The notes beneath the pieces are model-generated. The model saw only the letters and a program-made list of their open reading frames with translations, ran no database searches and was not told the DNA's origin. This document shows positions 33,576-40,200 of a DNA stretch of 64,000 nt, one piece after another (position 1 is the stretch's first letter; every line of letters starts with the position of its first letter). Source of the stretch: a virus; the IMG/VR virus record IMGVR_UViG_3300032236_001082, positions 1-64,000 of that record; one strand, given 5' to 3'. The position numbers and the translations under genes are program-made.

Positions 33576-33691
33576 TGCTTAAAGAAATATTTATATGCGA
33601 TAATTGCGATACTCTCGCCACAGTGTCAGTGGTATCTGATACAATAACTATCTCACAATGTCAATGCCTTACCTTAGATTGGAATAACTAA
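33575..33691 (+). CDS. Tiny zinc-ribbon protein (38 aa)
   Basis: Overlaps both neighbours by one base. FICDNCDTLA and SQCQCLTL supply four cysteines. The promoter-like word GTGTCAGTGG with TACAAT lies inside it and is translated as VSVVSDTI. The N-terminal part of the protein at 37557 looks similar (HVCHTCDALI, then CECG). Confidence 0.6.
   Translation: MLKEIFICDNCDTLATVSVVSDTITISQCQCLTLDWNN
33622..33645 (+). promoter_or_regulatory. GTGTCAGTGG promoter P6, inside a gene
   Basis: AGTGTCAGTGG and TACAAT at 33640 with the same spacing as P4 and P10; the next start is at 33691. Confidence 0.5.
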
Positions 33692-33906
33692 TGACTAACT
33701 ATAAAATCACAGTAACCTATGACTCTAATCCCGCTCCAGACTTTAGTTTCCAATACTCAGATGAACTACAAGCACACAAAGAGTTTGCTAAGTTTATTGA
33801 CTGGGGATTTGCTGACGAATACTCAACAGTTAATCTATACACGCCAACAGGCAAGTGTTATACTAAAATATTTTATCGTGAAGGAAGAAAGGTAGTGGAG
33901 AAATAA
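33691..33906 (+). CDS. Hypothetical small protein (71 aa)
   Basis: Alternating beta and helix: NYKITVTYDSNPAPDF, then ELQAHKEFAKFIDWG and STVNLYTPTGKCYTKIFY. A KH- or ferredoxin-like small fold is possible but no family is recognised. Confidence 0.65.
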   Translation: MTNYKITVTYDSNPAPDFSFQYSDELQAHKEFAKFIDWGFADEYSTVNLYTPTGKCYTKIFYREGRKVVEK

Positions 33907-34121
33907 TGGCTAAGCACCCACCCGTAGGATCAGCTAACTGGCATAATCTATTTATAGATGAGAAAGTGTCTGTATATCAAGATGGTAACGATGACATATT
34001 TTATAAGGTAGTTATCAAGGGTTCCCGCCCTAAGTATTTCTACAATGAAACAGCCCATAGCGATGTCTCTCGCTATTGCGCTGATGAACTGGGCATAAGT
34101 TACTGGTCAGTACTAAACTAA
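33906..34121 (+). CDS. Hypothetical small protein (71 aa)
   Basis: MAKHPPVGSANWHNLF, then strands around DDIFYKVVIKGSRPKYF and a helix SDVSRYCADELG. Starts within the stop of the preceding gene. No family recognised. Confidence 0.65.
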   Translation: MAKHPPVGSANWHNLFIDEKVSVYQDGNDDIFYKVVIKGSRPKYFYNETAHSDVSRYCADELGISYWSVLN

Positions 34122-34133
34122 ATAGAATTGTCG

Positions 34134-34149
34134 TGTGAGGTAAATCACA
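34134..34149 (+). promoter_or_regulatory. CRP/GlxR-like operator, site 5, in a hairpin
   Basis: TGTGA-GGTAAA-TCACA, perfect half-sites. It lies inside GTCGTGTG/CACACGAC, so in RNA it could also act as a terminator hairpin for the gene ending at 34121. Centre is about 53 bases before the -10 at 34195. Confidence 0.6.
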
Positions 34150-34170
34150 CACGACACGCCCATAGTGGGT

Positions 34171-34200
34171 TGGACAAAGGTTGGCTCACTATGGTAAAAT
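34171..34200 (+). promoter_or_regulatory. Promoter for the 34234 gene
   Basis: TGGACA, 18 bases, TGG-TAAAAT. Confidence 0.6.
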
Positions 34201-34233
34201 ACCACCTATAACAACAACAGAAAAGGAAACAAA

Positions 34234-34404
34234 ATGACCGATACAACAGCAAAGAAGACCTACGCAGTAGGCGACCTATTCACCACTCAGAAGTCAGGTG
34301 TAACAGGCACTATCAAGGAAATCAACCCTATCAGCGCAAGCACAACCCGTGTTTTGCTTGATGTAAATGGTGAAGACCGCTGGACAACAGCAGTATTTAA
34401 CTAA
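34234..34404 (+). CDS. Small beta protein (56 aa), paralogue 1
   Basis: AAAAGGAAA ribosome site. The core YAVGDLFTTQKSGVTGTI and TTRVLLDVNG aligns throughout with the 56-residue protein at 35009. Likely an SH3-like or OB-like barrel of about five strands. Function unknown. Confidence 0.7.
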   Translation: MTDTTAKKTYAVGDLFTTQKSGVTGTIKEINPISASTTRVLLDVNGEDRWTTAVFN

Positions 34405-34428
34405 TTATTAAATCGGCTACCCCTCACC

Positions 34429-34452
34429 AATGTCGGTGGGGGGTGCTATAAT
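34429..34452 (+). promoter_or_regulatory. AATGTCGGTGG promoter P7
   Basis: AATGTCGGTGG, then TGC-TATAAT at 34447; ATG at 34493 follows. Confidence 0.55.
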
Positions 34453-34492
34453 AACTCTCTCAAACCAACCCGAATAGAAAGAAGAAAAATAA

Positions 34493-34909
34493 ATGGCTCG
34501 TAGTATCACAGTAAAGGTGGCAACACCAAAGGTAATCGCTGCTCTCGAAGCAAAGTTAGTCCAACTTAAAACCGATAAGGACAACGAAGCAAGCAACGAA
34601 GCAAAGCATCAAGAGGCTCTAAAGAATTGGCGTAAGGAAATTGGCGAGTATGCTATTGCTAATTTTGCTAAGGCTGAAAACCTCCGTACAAATTATCGCT
34701 CTTGGAATAAAACTCTCAATGTAGATTTTGACCTCACAGTAGCAGAAGGTAATTTCCCTGCTGAACCACAGCGTGATTTCACAACTATTCACGACCACAC
34801 TTATCGTGAAATGGTAGAGGAAATTAACAACGCCCTCAACATCTTAAAGATGACCGACGAGGAAACAGTTAATGCTTCTACAATGAAGTCTATCGCTCAG
34901 TATCTCTAA
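34493..34909 (+). CDS. Hypothetical helical protein (138 aa)
   Basis: Starts ARSITVKVATPKVIAALEAK. A long charged helix (KTDKDNEASNEAKHQEALK) suggests a coiled coil, followed by a small domain with WNKTLNVDFDLTV. Ends in a helix. No family recognised. It has its own promoter and is among the larger genes of this region. Confidence 0.75.
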   Translation: MARSITVKVATPKVIAALEAKLVQLKTDKDNEASNEAKHQEALKNWRKEIGEYAIANFAKAENLRTNYRSWNKTLNVDFDLTVAEGNFPAEPQRDFTTIHDHTYREMVEEINNALNILKMTDEETVNASTMKSIAQYL

Positions 34910-35008
34910 ATAAATAATCGAAACAGGGGCAGTTTGAGAGTGTTCTCGCCCAATGTCGTAAGTAATAACTCTCACTATAATTAAAAACCCGAACAGAAAG
35001 AAAAAGCA

Positions 35009-35179
35009 ATGACACTACAAGGATACACATATCAAATCGGCGATCTATTCACAACATCTAAAACAGGTGTAACAGGTCGCATCACTAACTTCTCGCCAAT
35101 TAACAACAAGGTAACTCGTGTTTCGTTAAAGCTGGCAAATGGCGCACATCGTTTTGCTATGGTTAAAACAACTAAGTAA
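35009..35179 (+). CDS. Small beta protein (56 aa), paralogue 2
   Basis: YQIGDLFTTSKTGVTGRI and KVTRVSLKLANG match paralogue 1 at 34234. Same length, same gene spacing from an upstream promoter, so the duplication included regulatory DNA. A long inverted repeat (GTGTGGGT/ACCCACAC, 35190-35242) follows as a probable terminator. Confidence 0.7.
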   Translation: MTLQGYTYQIGDLFTTSKTGVTGRITNFSPINNKVTRVSLKLANGAHRFAMVKTTK

Positions 35180-35249
35180 ATAAATATTGTGTGGGTTCGC
35201 AATGATACCCGAGTAAGAGTGCCGTAGTCGGTACCACCCACACTATTTG

Positions 35250-35294
35250 CGACACGCCCGAGTGGGCGCGGGCCGCCCGAAATGTCCGTTTTGT
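35250..35294 (+). repeat. 45-bp intergenic repeat, copy 2
   Basis: 43/45 match to 33186-33230. Unlike copy 1 it is not followed by a CRP-like site but by a near-consensus promoter (TTGACA at 35310). Confidence 0.9.
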
Positions 35295-35309
35295 AACGAC
35301 TCTCCCATA

Positions 35310-35339
35310 TTGACATAACCCCTACAGATAGGCTATAAT
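35310..35339 (+). promoter_or_regulatory. Consensus promoter of leaderless gene
   Basis: TTGACA, 18 bases, TATAAT. The ATG at 35346 is six bases after the -10, so the transcript should start at the start codon. Confidence 0.8.
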
Positions 35340-35345
35340 TTTCAG

Positions 35346-35447
35346 ATGATAGCAGCCCTAGTATTAGTCCCGCTTGTGATTATTCTCACACCCGCTGTAA
35401 TGCTGCTCGGAATTGTCCTATTTGTGAAGACTCTCCGTATTAAATAG
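35346..35447 (+). CDS. Leaderless small membrane protein (33 aa)
   Basis: One long hydrophobic helix (ALVLVPLVIILTPAVMLLG) and a short basic tail (KTLRIK). No ribosome site; the position relative to a perfect promoter implies leaderless translation, which is common in actinobacteria. Function unknown. Confidence 0.6.
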   Translation: MIAALVLVPLVIILTPAVMLLGIVLFVKTLRIK

Positions 35448-35449
35448 AT

Positions 35450-35479
35450 TTGACTAATGTCAGTGGCATATGTTAGAAT
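35450..35479 (+). promoter_or_regulatory. AATGTCAGTGG promoter P8
   Basis: TTGACT, 18-base spacer beginning AATGTCAGTGG, TAGAAT. The -35 is clear here. Drives the DUF932 gene. Confidence 0.7.
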
Positions 35480-35508
35480 AAGGCTTCAATAACAGAAAGT
35501 AGGTTCAT

Positions 35509-36540
35509 ATGAACAACACCGCTCATAAATCAGAAGTAGAGAATGGTTCTGTATCATTCGCTCTTGTTGATTCCCGCTCTAATCCTGCATGGCACTCTTA
35601 TGCGAATAAGATTTTTGATGCAGATACAGAAACCCCGACAGTATCAGAAATTATGGATGCTGCTAAACTATCTAATTGGAATGTATCTCTTGAGCCTGTC
35701 TCAGAATTGGTTCCAGATTATACAATGGTAACAGAATCTTATCTTGTTACACGTGACAATCCTTATACAGCAGGACAGAAAGATGTTTTGTCCGTCGTAG
35801 GCTCACGCTACAAGGCTGTACAGAATGAAGATTTGTTTGCGTTTGCACAAAATCTTCACGATTCTAACCCTGATGTCAAAATTGACAGTGCAGGTTCTTT
35901 CAAGAATGGTCGTGTAGTTTATGGCTCTTGGTCAATCCCTAATCAACTTGTGCTTGACCCACAAGGTGCTAACGATGCAACTAATTTGTATCTTGTTGTT
36001 CATACGTCACACGATGGCTCGGTAGCGATTCAAGCAGGAATTACACCTGTGCGTGTTAAGTGCCAGAATACACTTAACTTTGCAATGAAACGTGCTAAGC
36101 AATCTTTCAAGATTCGACACACCGCAACAGTGGATGGAAAAATTGCTGCTGCACGTGAGGCTCTAGGAATGTCGGTTGCGTACTTTGATGAGTTCTCTAA
36201 GCAAGCAAACGAATTGTTTGAGCGTGAGGTTACTAACTCTCAATTCTCAAAAATCATCAACACACTTTATCCTAAGCCTGAGAGTGACTCTAAGGGTGCT
36301 ATCACTAAGTGGGAAAATAAGGTTGTCCTGCTTGATGAGTTGTACCACAACTCTCCTACTAACGCTAATATCAAGGGTACAGCGTGGGGCGTTGTTAATG
36401 CTCTCACCGAACGCCTAGACTATTATCGTACAGCCCGCAAGGGTGGCGAATCACTCGCTTATTCTGCTAGCGGATTTGACCCCGTTATCACAGCAGAAAA
36501 AAATAAAATTGTTAAGCAGGTTCTTTCACTAACCGCTTAA
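35509..36540 (+). CDS. DUF932 phage/plasmid-like protein
   Basis: 343 residues. DVLSVVGSRYKAVQNEDLFAF, then GRVVYGSWSIPNQLVLD, LVVHTSHDGSVAIQAGITP and VRVKCQNTLNFAMK are hallmark blocks of DUF932 (TIGR03299), found widely in phages and plasmids. The family's activity is not established; a DNA-associated role is often suspected. Flanked by its own promoter and by a strong terminator, it is a stand-alone unit. Confidence 0.9.
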   Translation: MNNTAHKSEVENGSVSFALVDSRSNPAWHSYANKIFDADTETPTVSEIMDAAKLSNWNVSLEPVSELVPDYTMVTESYLVTRDNPYTAGQKDVLSVVGSRYKAVQNEDLFAFAQNLHDSNPDVKIDSAGSFKNGRVVYGSWSIPNQLVLDPQGANDATNLYLVVHTSHDGSVAIQAGITPVRVKCQNTLNFAMKRAKQSFKIRHTATVDGKIAAAREALGMSVAYFDEFSKQANELFEREVTNSQFSKIINTLYPKPESDSKGAITKWENKVVLLDELYHNSPTNANIKGTAWGVVNALTERLDYYRTARKGGESLAYSASGFDPVITAEKNKIVKQVLSLTA

Positions 36541-36546
36541 TAAATT

Positions 36547-36578
36547 GGGAGGGCGAAAGCCCTCCCACTCTTTTTTTA
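36547..36578 (+). terminator. Strong intrinsic terminator after DUF932 gene
   Basis: GGGAGGGC-GAAA-GCCCTCCC, a perfect stem with a tetraloop, then a seven-T tract. Confidence 0.95.
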
Positions 36579-36589
36579 TTTGGAGGATC

Positions 36590-36694
36590 ATGTCAGCTCG
36601 AATTGTAATATGTAATAAATGTAAAAAAGAAATTGAAGTGCGATCAAAATTTGCACACGACACTTTAAATAATCACTTGACAAAATGCAAATAA
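36590..36694 (+). CDS. Tiny C2HC zinc-finger protein (34 aa)
   Basis: GGAGG site just after the terminator. ICNKCKKEIEV followed by TLNNHLTKC is a single classical-like finger. It has no visible promoter of its own, so some readthrough of the terminator would be needed. Confidence 0.65.
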   Translation: MSARIVICNKCKKEIEVRSKFAHDTLNNHLTKCK

Positions 36695-36882
36695 TTTGGC
36701 GCGGGTAGAGCGGTCATATCTTTTCTAAAAAGTCAATTACGATAGAGGTAAAAATCTCCCTGGAATATAGACAAAACCTGATCATATGTCCAAGCTTTAC
36801 GATCAAACAAGTATATGCTGTATGGACAAATGTCAGTGGGGTATGGTATTATATGACCCTAATTACGAACAAAGGATATAAA
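36695..36882 (+). promoter_or_regulatory. Non-coding gap with promoter P9
   Basis: Starts with GGCGCGGG, a remnant of the 45-bp repeat. TGGACA at 36823, an 18-base spacer starting AATGTCAGTGGG and TATTAT at 36847 form the promoter. Nothing else is seen. Confidence 0.6.
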
Positions 36883-37557
36883 ATGCCAAACTGGGTATAT
36901 AATGGATTAACTGCACAAGGTCCAAAAGAATCTGTGTATAAGATGAAAGAGCAATTGAATACACCTTTTGTAGACTATATAGAGGCTACAGGTGATTTGG
37001 CTTATGGTATTAAGCAGACTAAGTATTCTAATCCCGTCTTTTCTTTCCGTAACATTATCGCCCCCACCAATCTTGAAGAATATAAGAAGCAACCTTTTAC
37101 TTTTAATGGTGATGAACGTACTGAGAATCCTGATTCTTGGTATAACTTTAATATCCGTAACTGGGGTGTTAAATGGGATGTAGCCGTATCTAATGATAAC
37201 GAGCATCCTGAGACATATATGGAAGAGTTTGAGGATGAATGGACTGCATCTGTATACTATAACTTTAATACTGCTTGGGGTATTCCACTACCTGCCTTAA
37301 CTACATTGTCATCTCAGTATCCCGACCTTTTGTTTACTTTGTCTTACGAAGAAGAAACTGGTTGGGGCGGAGAAATGGAACTGCTACGAGGTGTGGTAAT
37401 CAGTGATAATCAGTATGGCTGGAAGTGTCGTGAGTGTGACCACACCGAGGAAGACACACCTTACTGCGAAGAGTGCGAATACGATATGTGTCCAAAATGT
37501 GGGTGGGGAGAACCATCAGAAACCTGTGCGGTACATAAGGAAGAGGTGAATGCATAA
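36883..37557 (+). CDS. Api92/DUF1281-like protein with C-terminal zinc ribbon
   Basis: 224 residues starting at the ATG at 36883; the earlier ATG at 36853 touches the -10 box and would not be transcribed. MPNWVYNGLTAQGP is the typical start of the Api92-like/DUF1281 family, whose ferredoxin-like domain is common in phages and plasmids. The C-terminus adds CRECDHTEEDTPYCEECE and CPKCG, a double zinc ribbon. Function unknown. Confidence 0.8.
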   Translation: MPNWVYNGLTAQGPKESVYKMKEQLNTPFVDYIEATGDLAYGIKQTKYSNPVFSFRNIIAPTNLEEYKKQPFTFNGDERTENPDSWYNFNIRNWGVKWDVAVSNDNEHPETYMEEFEDEWTASVYYNFNTAWGIPLPALTTLSSQYPDLLFTLSYEEETGWGGEMELLRGVVISDNQYGWKCRECDHTEEDTPYCEECEYDMCPKCGWGEPSETCAVHKEEVNA

Positions 37558-38159
37558 TGGATCAAAGCTGGAATAAGTATACACACGTATGCCATACTTG
37601 TGATGCCTTAATTGAATATACCTCTACCAGAAATGTGACAGACATCACATGCGAATGTGGCGGGAATACCGTACTTTTGTCAGTGGCTGGTGCTACAATA
37701 CTCCCTATAACCGATAAGAAAGAAGAAGCAATGGAAACCACAACTACCGTCCCACAGACAATTACTCTTGACTGGGTTGAGAATGATGTCACCAAGACAA
37801 CCACATATACTGAATCAGATATTCGCAATATGGTTTGGCAGAACAAGAATCTTTATTCAAAGCAAAACGAGTACTACCGCAAGGAATCACAACTCCGTAC
37901 TTTGCTTGAAGAGGTTTATGCTGACTCATCAGAGCAGGACACACTTGCTCAGATTGCAGAAATCTTTGATGTATCATTAACTAAGGAAATCGAAGTTACT
38001 GCTTGGGTTCGTGTTGACATGGTTATCGAAGTTGACATGGCTGAAGGCGACTACGACATCGAACAGTTGGTTTCTGATAACTTGACTATTGATTCATATG
38101 GTTCAGAGATTACAGTTAACAACCACGAGATTGACCGAGTAGAGGAAGGTGCATATTAA
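37557..38159 (+). CDS. Zinc-ribbon plus acidic domain protein, or two products
   Basis: 200 residues. Residues 1-40 are a ribbon (HVCHTCDALI, ITCECGGN). Residues 59-200 form an acidic domain (ESDIRNMVWQNKNLYSK, DVSLTKEIEVTAWVRVDM). Between them the DNA holds a TGTCAGTGG promoter with TACAAT and, after AAGAAAGAAGAA, an ATG at codon 59. A shorter 142-residue protein from 37731 is therefore likely, with the full-length form made only by upstream transcription. Confidence 0.7.
   Translation: MDQSWNKYTHVCHTCDALIEYTSTRNVTDITCECGGNTVLLSVAGATILPITDKKEEAMETTTTVPQTITLDWVENDVTKTTTYTESDIRNMVWQNKNLYSKQNEYYRKESQLRTLLEEVYADSSEQDTLAQIAEIFDVSLTKEIEVTAWVRVDMVIEVDMAEGDYDIEQLVSDNLTIDSYGSEITVNNHEIDRVEEGAY
37676..37699 (+). 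promoter_or_regulatory. TTGTCAGTGG promoter P10, inside a gene
   Basis: TTTTGTCAGTGG then TGC-TACAAT at 37694, in frame within the 37557 gene. Confidence 0.55.
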
Positions 38160-38335
38160 TGGCACGTACTAGTTTTATCTCAGGCACGGTTTACGAAGTA
38201 AACTATCCAGATGGTCAGGAAGACCTTTTGGAACAGGCTTACAATGCATTTTGGGATTTTGGAGCAGAGATGCCAGAAGGCTTTGAAATCTACGAATCAG
38301 ATGTTACACATTTTTGGGAAGGAGAGACAGTTTAA
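38159..38335 (+). CDS. Hypothetical small protein (58 aa)
   Basis: MARTSFISGTVYEVNYPDG then DLLEQAYNAFWDFGAEMP; mixed alpha/beta. Starts and ends in one-base overlaps with its neighbours. No family recognised. Confidence 0.65.
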   Translation: MARTSFISGTVYEVNYPDGQEDLLEQAYNAFWDFGAEMPEGFEIYESDVTHFWEGETV

Positions 38336-38544
38336 TGTCTATTTACACAGTTGATGCTGGTTCCCGCCAAACGGCGGGAGCAATTATGATGGAGGCTTGG
38401 AAGTATGGCATAGAGGTAGAACACCTATATGGCAACCAGGTAGAACTATGTTCGGGTAATGAAGAAAAGCTGGATTTAGTTATTAATAAGTTTGCAGGTA
38501 TCAAAGTACTACATAAAGAACTAATTAAGGAGATCTTTGAGTGA
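38335..38544 (+). CDS. Hypothetical small protein (69 aa)
   Basis: MSIYTVDAGSRQTAGAIMM, a probable alpha/beta fold ending in a Lys/Ile-rich helix. The start is set by the overlap with the previous stop; the frame opens 21 bases earlier. Confidence 0.65.
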   Translation: MSIYTVDAGSRQTAGAIMMEAWKYGIEVEHLYGNQVELCSGNEEKLDLVINKFAGIKVLHKELIKEIFE

Positions 38545-38696
38545 ACGAGTTAATTGAATATATTAAGTTACATCTAATTAGTTTAGAACAAGACCTAGAT
38601 GGTGAAACAAATGACTATGACATTAGTTATATCCAAGGGGCTATAGATGCCACTGGACACATACTTGACACAGCCAAGACATATATGGTAGGATAA
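38541..38696 (+). CDS. Hypothetical helical protein (51 aa), GTG start
   Basis: GTG at 38541 overlaps the preceding TGA and has AAGGAG ten bases upstream. NELIEYIKLHLISLEQDL and YIQGAIDATGHILD indicate two helices. No family recognised. Confidence 0.65.
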   Translation: MNELIEYIKLHLISLEQDLDGETNDYDISYIQGAIDATGHILDTAKTYMVG

Positions 38697-38701
38697 CGCC
38701 C

Positions 38702-39061
38702 ATGAATATAACACCACAAGAACGTATGGACCTACTGCTAGATATCAATGTCAGTATGACTAAGTATACTGATTCCAATGGGTCAGATTGGCGTCCCGCC
38801 ATTCAAGACTATGTAACCTATCATACACTACGCAATATGTATGAGGATGACTACAGCGAACTTAAGCCGTACACACTATGGCGTAAGAAACCTGATGAGA
38901 TTATGCTTAGCATAATTAATTCCACACAACTATTCACAATTGACTTTGGGTGGGAAGACCTACACGAATCAATCCGTGAGTGGCTAATCGAAGAAGAATT
39001 CATCGTAGATGCCGATGAAGCAAGTGAAGAAGAATACAAACAACTAATGGAGGAGATGTAA
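38702..39061 (+). CDS. Hypothetical acidic protein (119 aa)
   Basis: Mostly helical with a strongly acidic C-terminus (DADEASEEEYKQLMEEM). No family recognised. Ends one base before the Lsr2-like gene. Confidence 0.7.
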   Translation: MNITPQERMDLLLDINVSMTKYTDSNGSDWRPAIQDYVTYHTLRNMYEDDYSELKPYTLWRKKPDEIMLSIINSTQLFTIDFGWEDLHESIREWLIEEEFIVDADEASEEEYKQLMEEM

Positions 39062-39062
39062 C

Positions 39063-39257
39063 ATGGCAGCAAAGAAGACAGCAACAGAGACAGCAGCACC
39101 AACAGTCCCAGCACGTGAGTTCCTAGTATCAAAGGGCTTTAAGCCTGGTGCACGTGGCCGCTTTAGCACTGAGATGGTAAAGGCACTGCAGGATGCAGGC
39201 TATCCAATTAAGGCACCAAAAGAGCGTTCAAAGGTTACTTCGGTCCCTTTAGCGTAA
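39063..39257 (+). CDS. Lsr2 C-terminal-domain-like DNA-binding protein
   Basis: 64 residues. After a Lys/Ala/Thr-rich tail, residues 17-45 (AREFLVSKGFKPGARGRF, then STEMVKALQDAG) follow the pattern of the Lsr2 DNA-binding domain, in which an RGR core (31-33 here) enters the minor groove of AT-rich DNA. There is no N-terminal dimerisation domain. It could compete with host Lsr2, the xenogeneic silencer of actinobacteria, or organise phage DNA. The match is by pattern only. Confidence 0.65.
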   Translation: MAAKKTATETAAPTVPAREFLVSKGFKPGARGRFSTEMVKALQDAGYPIKAPKERSKVTSVPLA

Positions 39258-39272
39258 ACCCTTACTTCGAAC

Positions 39273-39325
39273 TGCCCCCGATCCGAGTATCACGTACACT
39301 GTACGGGCTCGATAGGTTGGGGGCA
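39273..39325 (+). terminator. Long rod-like hairpin after the Lsr2-like gene
   Basis: TGCCCCC/GGGGGCA outer stem, CGAG/CTCG middle, and a perfect inner CGTACA/TGTACG. No T tract follows, so it may be an RNA element rather than a simple terminator. Confidence 0.55.
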
Positions 39326-39340
39326 CGTATCGGGTATGTA

Positions 39341-39445
39341 ATGTGCGGGGATTGCAAATTGCACATGTCCTATTGCAATTGCGACGGGGGAGTAAAAGCT
39401 CCGTCTCAAATAGTGAAAGCACTTGATAATCTAGTACGACTATGA
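39341..39445 (+). CDS. Possible tiny zinc-ribbon protein (34 aa)
   Basis: MCGDCKLHMSYCNCDGG, then a short helix (SQIVKALDNLVRL). Four cysteines in two pairs match the other mini-ribbons here, but the ribosome site is weak and it overlaps the promoter for the next gene. Confidence 0.45.
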   Translation: MCGDCKLHMSYCNCDGGVKAPSQIVKALDNLVRL

Positions 39446-39451
39446 TAGAAT
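39423..39451 (+). promoter_or_regulatory. Promoter of the 39461 gene
   Basis: TTGATA, 17 bases, TAGAAT; the ATG follows nine bases after the -10, so the leader is only a few bases. Confidence 0.65.
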
Positions 39452-39460
39452 GGGGGACTT

Positions 39461-39712
39461 ATGGCTATCAGTATAAATCAGAAATATGTTAAACAGACTA
39501 ATGATATGTTGCTTAACGCAGAGGCTAATTTAGAACTAATTGCCACTCAGTTAAACACACTACCTGCCCGAGAGCAGAACAGATTGTTTAGGATTATCCT
39601 AAGTTATATAGACATTGTTTCTAATTCTAGAAACGCTGGTATGAAGGATATGATTAACCTATCTAAAGATATAATGGACACCGTAAATCTATACTATGAG
39701 GAGAATCAATAA
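39461..39712 (+). CDS. Hypothetical helical protein (83 aa)
   Basis: Almost entirely helical (NDMLLNAEANLELIATQL, LFRIILSYIDIV). No family recognised. Followed with TAATG overlap by the next gene. Confidence 0.7.
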   Translation: MAISINQKYVKQTNDMLLNAEANLELIATQLNTLPAREQNRLFRIILSYIDIVSNSRNAGMKDMINLSKDIMDTVNLYYEENQ

Positions 39713-40098
39713 TGGGAGCCCGAGTTAACTTTGTATTTAAGACAGAATTAGATAAGCCTAACATTGTGCTATATAGCCACTGGGGTGAAACTACGTGGCG
39801 TGAGGATTTGGCTATGGCTATTGCTAAGTCACAATCCCGCCTCAAATTGGGTGATACCTCATATGCCACCCGCATTATCATGTCACAGTTGATTGGATCA
39901 GATTGGGATTCAGAGACGGGATATGGAATTCACCTAGCAACAGATGAAGAACTAAATGAAGGTATGTTTGACTTTTGGGTAGAGATTGATATGACTACTC
40001 AAATGGTTAATGATTCAGGGCATTGGCATTCATTTGAATCATTCAGGGAATATCACCTTGAAGAGATGACAGCCAACCATTCATTTGACAGCATTTAA
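39712..40098 (+). CDS. Hypothetical conserved phage protein (128 aa)
   Basis: Starts GARVNFVFKTELDKPNIVLY with SHWGETTWREDLAMAIAK, a pattern I have seen in other actinophage proteins of unknown role. Mixed alpha/beta. The last codons contain the -35 box (TTGACA) of the small RNA promoter. Confidence 0.75.
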   Translation: MGARVNFVFKTELDKPNIVLYSHWGETTWREDLAMAIAKSQSRLKLGDTSYATRIIMSQLIGSDWDSETGYGIHLATDEELNEGMFDFWVEIDMTTQMVNDSGHWHSFESFREYHLEEMTANHSFDSI

Positions 40099-40114
40099 TA
40101 TGCAATGGTATAAT
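40085..40114 (+). promoter_or_regulatory. Perfect consensus promoter of a small RNA
   Basis: TTGACA (40085-40090), 18 bases, TGG-TATAAT (40109-40114). Both hexamers are exact. Confidence 0.9.
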
Positions 40115-40119
40115 AATAA

Positions 40120-40200
40120 AACGAGATAGGGCGTTCAGGCTTTCTGCCAAGTCCATTATAAGACCCCTTGGGATTCGGGACCCAGGGGGTCTTTTCTTTT
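40120..40200 (+). ncRNA. Candidate small RNA with intrinsic terminator
   Basis: Starting about seven bases after the -10, an 80-base transcript would end at a strong terminator: AGACCCC/GGGGTCT with inner TGGG/CCCA pairing and TTTTCTTTT. No start codon with a usable frame lies within. It is placed just before the origin-like region, so it could regulate replication, or be a decoy or antisense RNA. Target unknown. Confidence 0.75.

Noticed and set aside
39258-39340. Possible tRNA (TTCGAAC next to a GC stem)
   Set aside because: No anticodon arm or matching acceptor; the sequence folds as a long rod hairpin.
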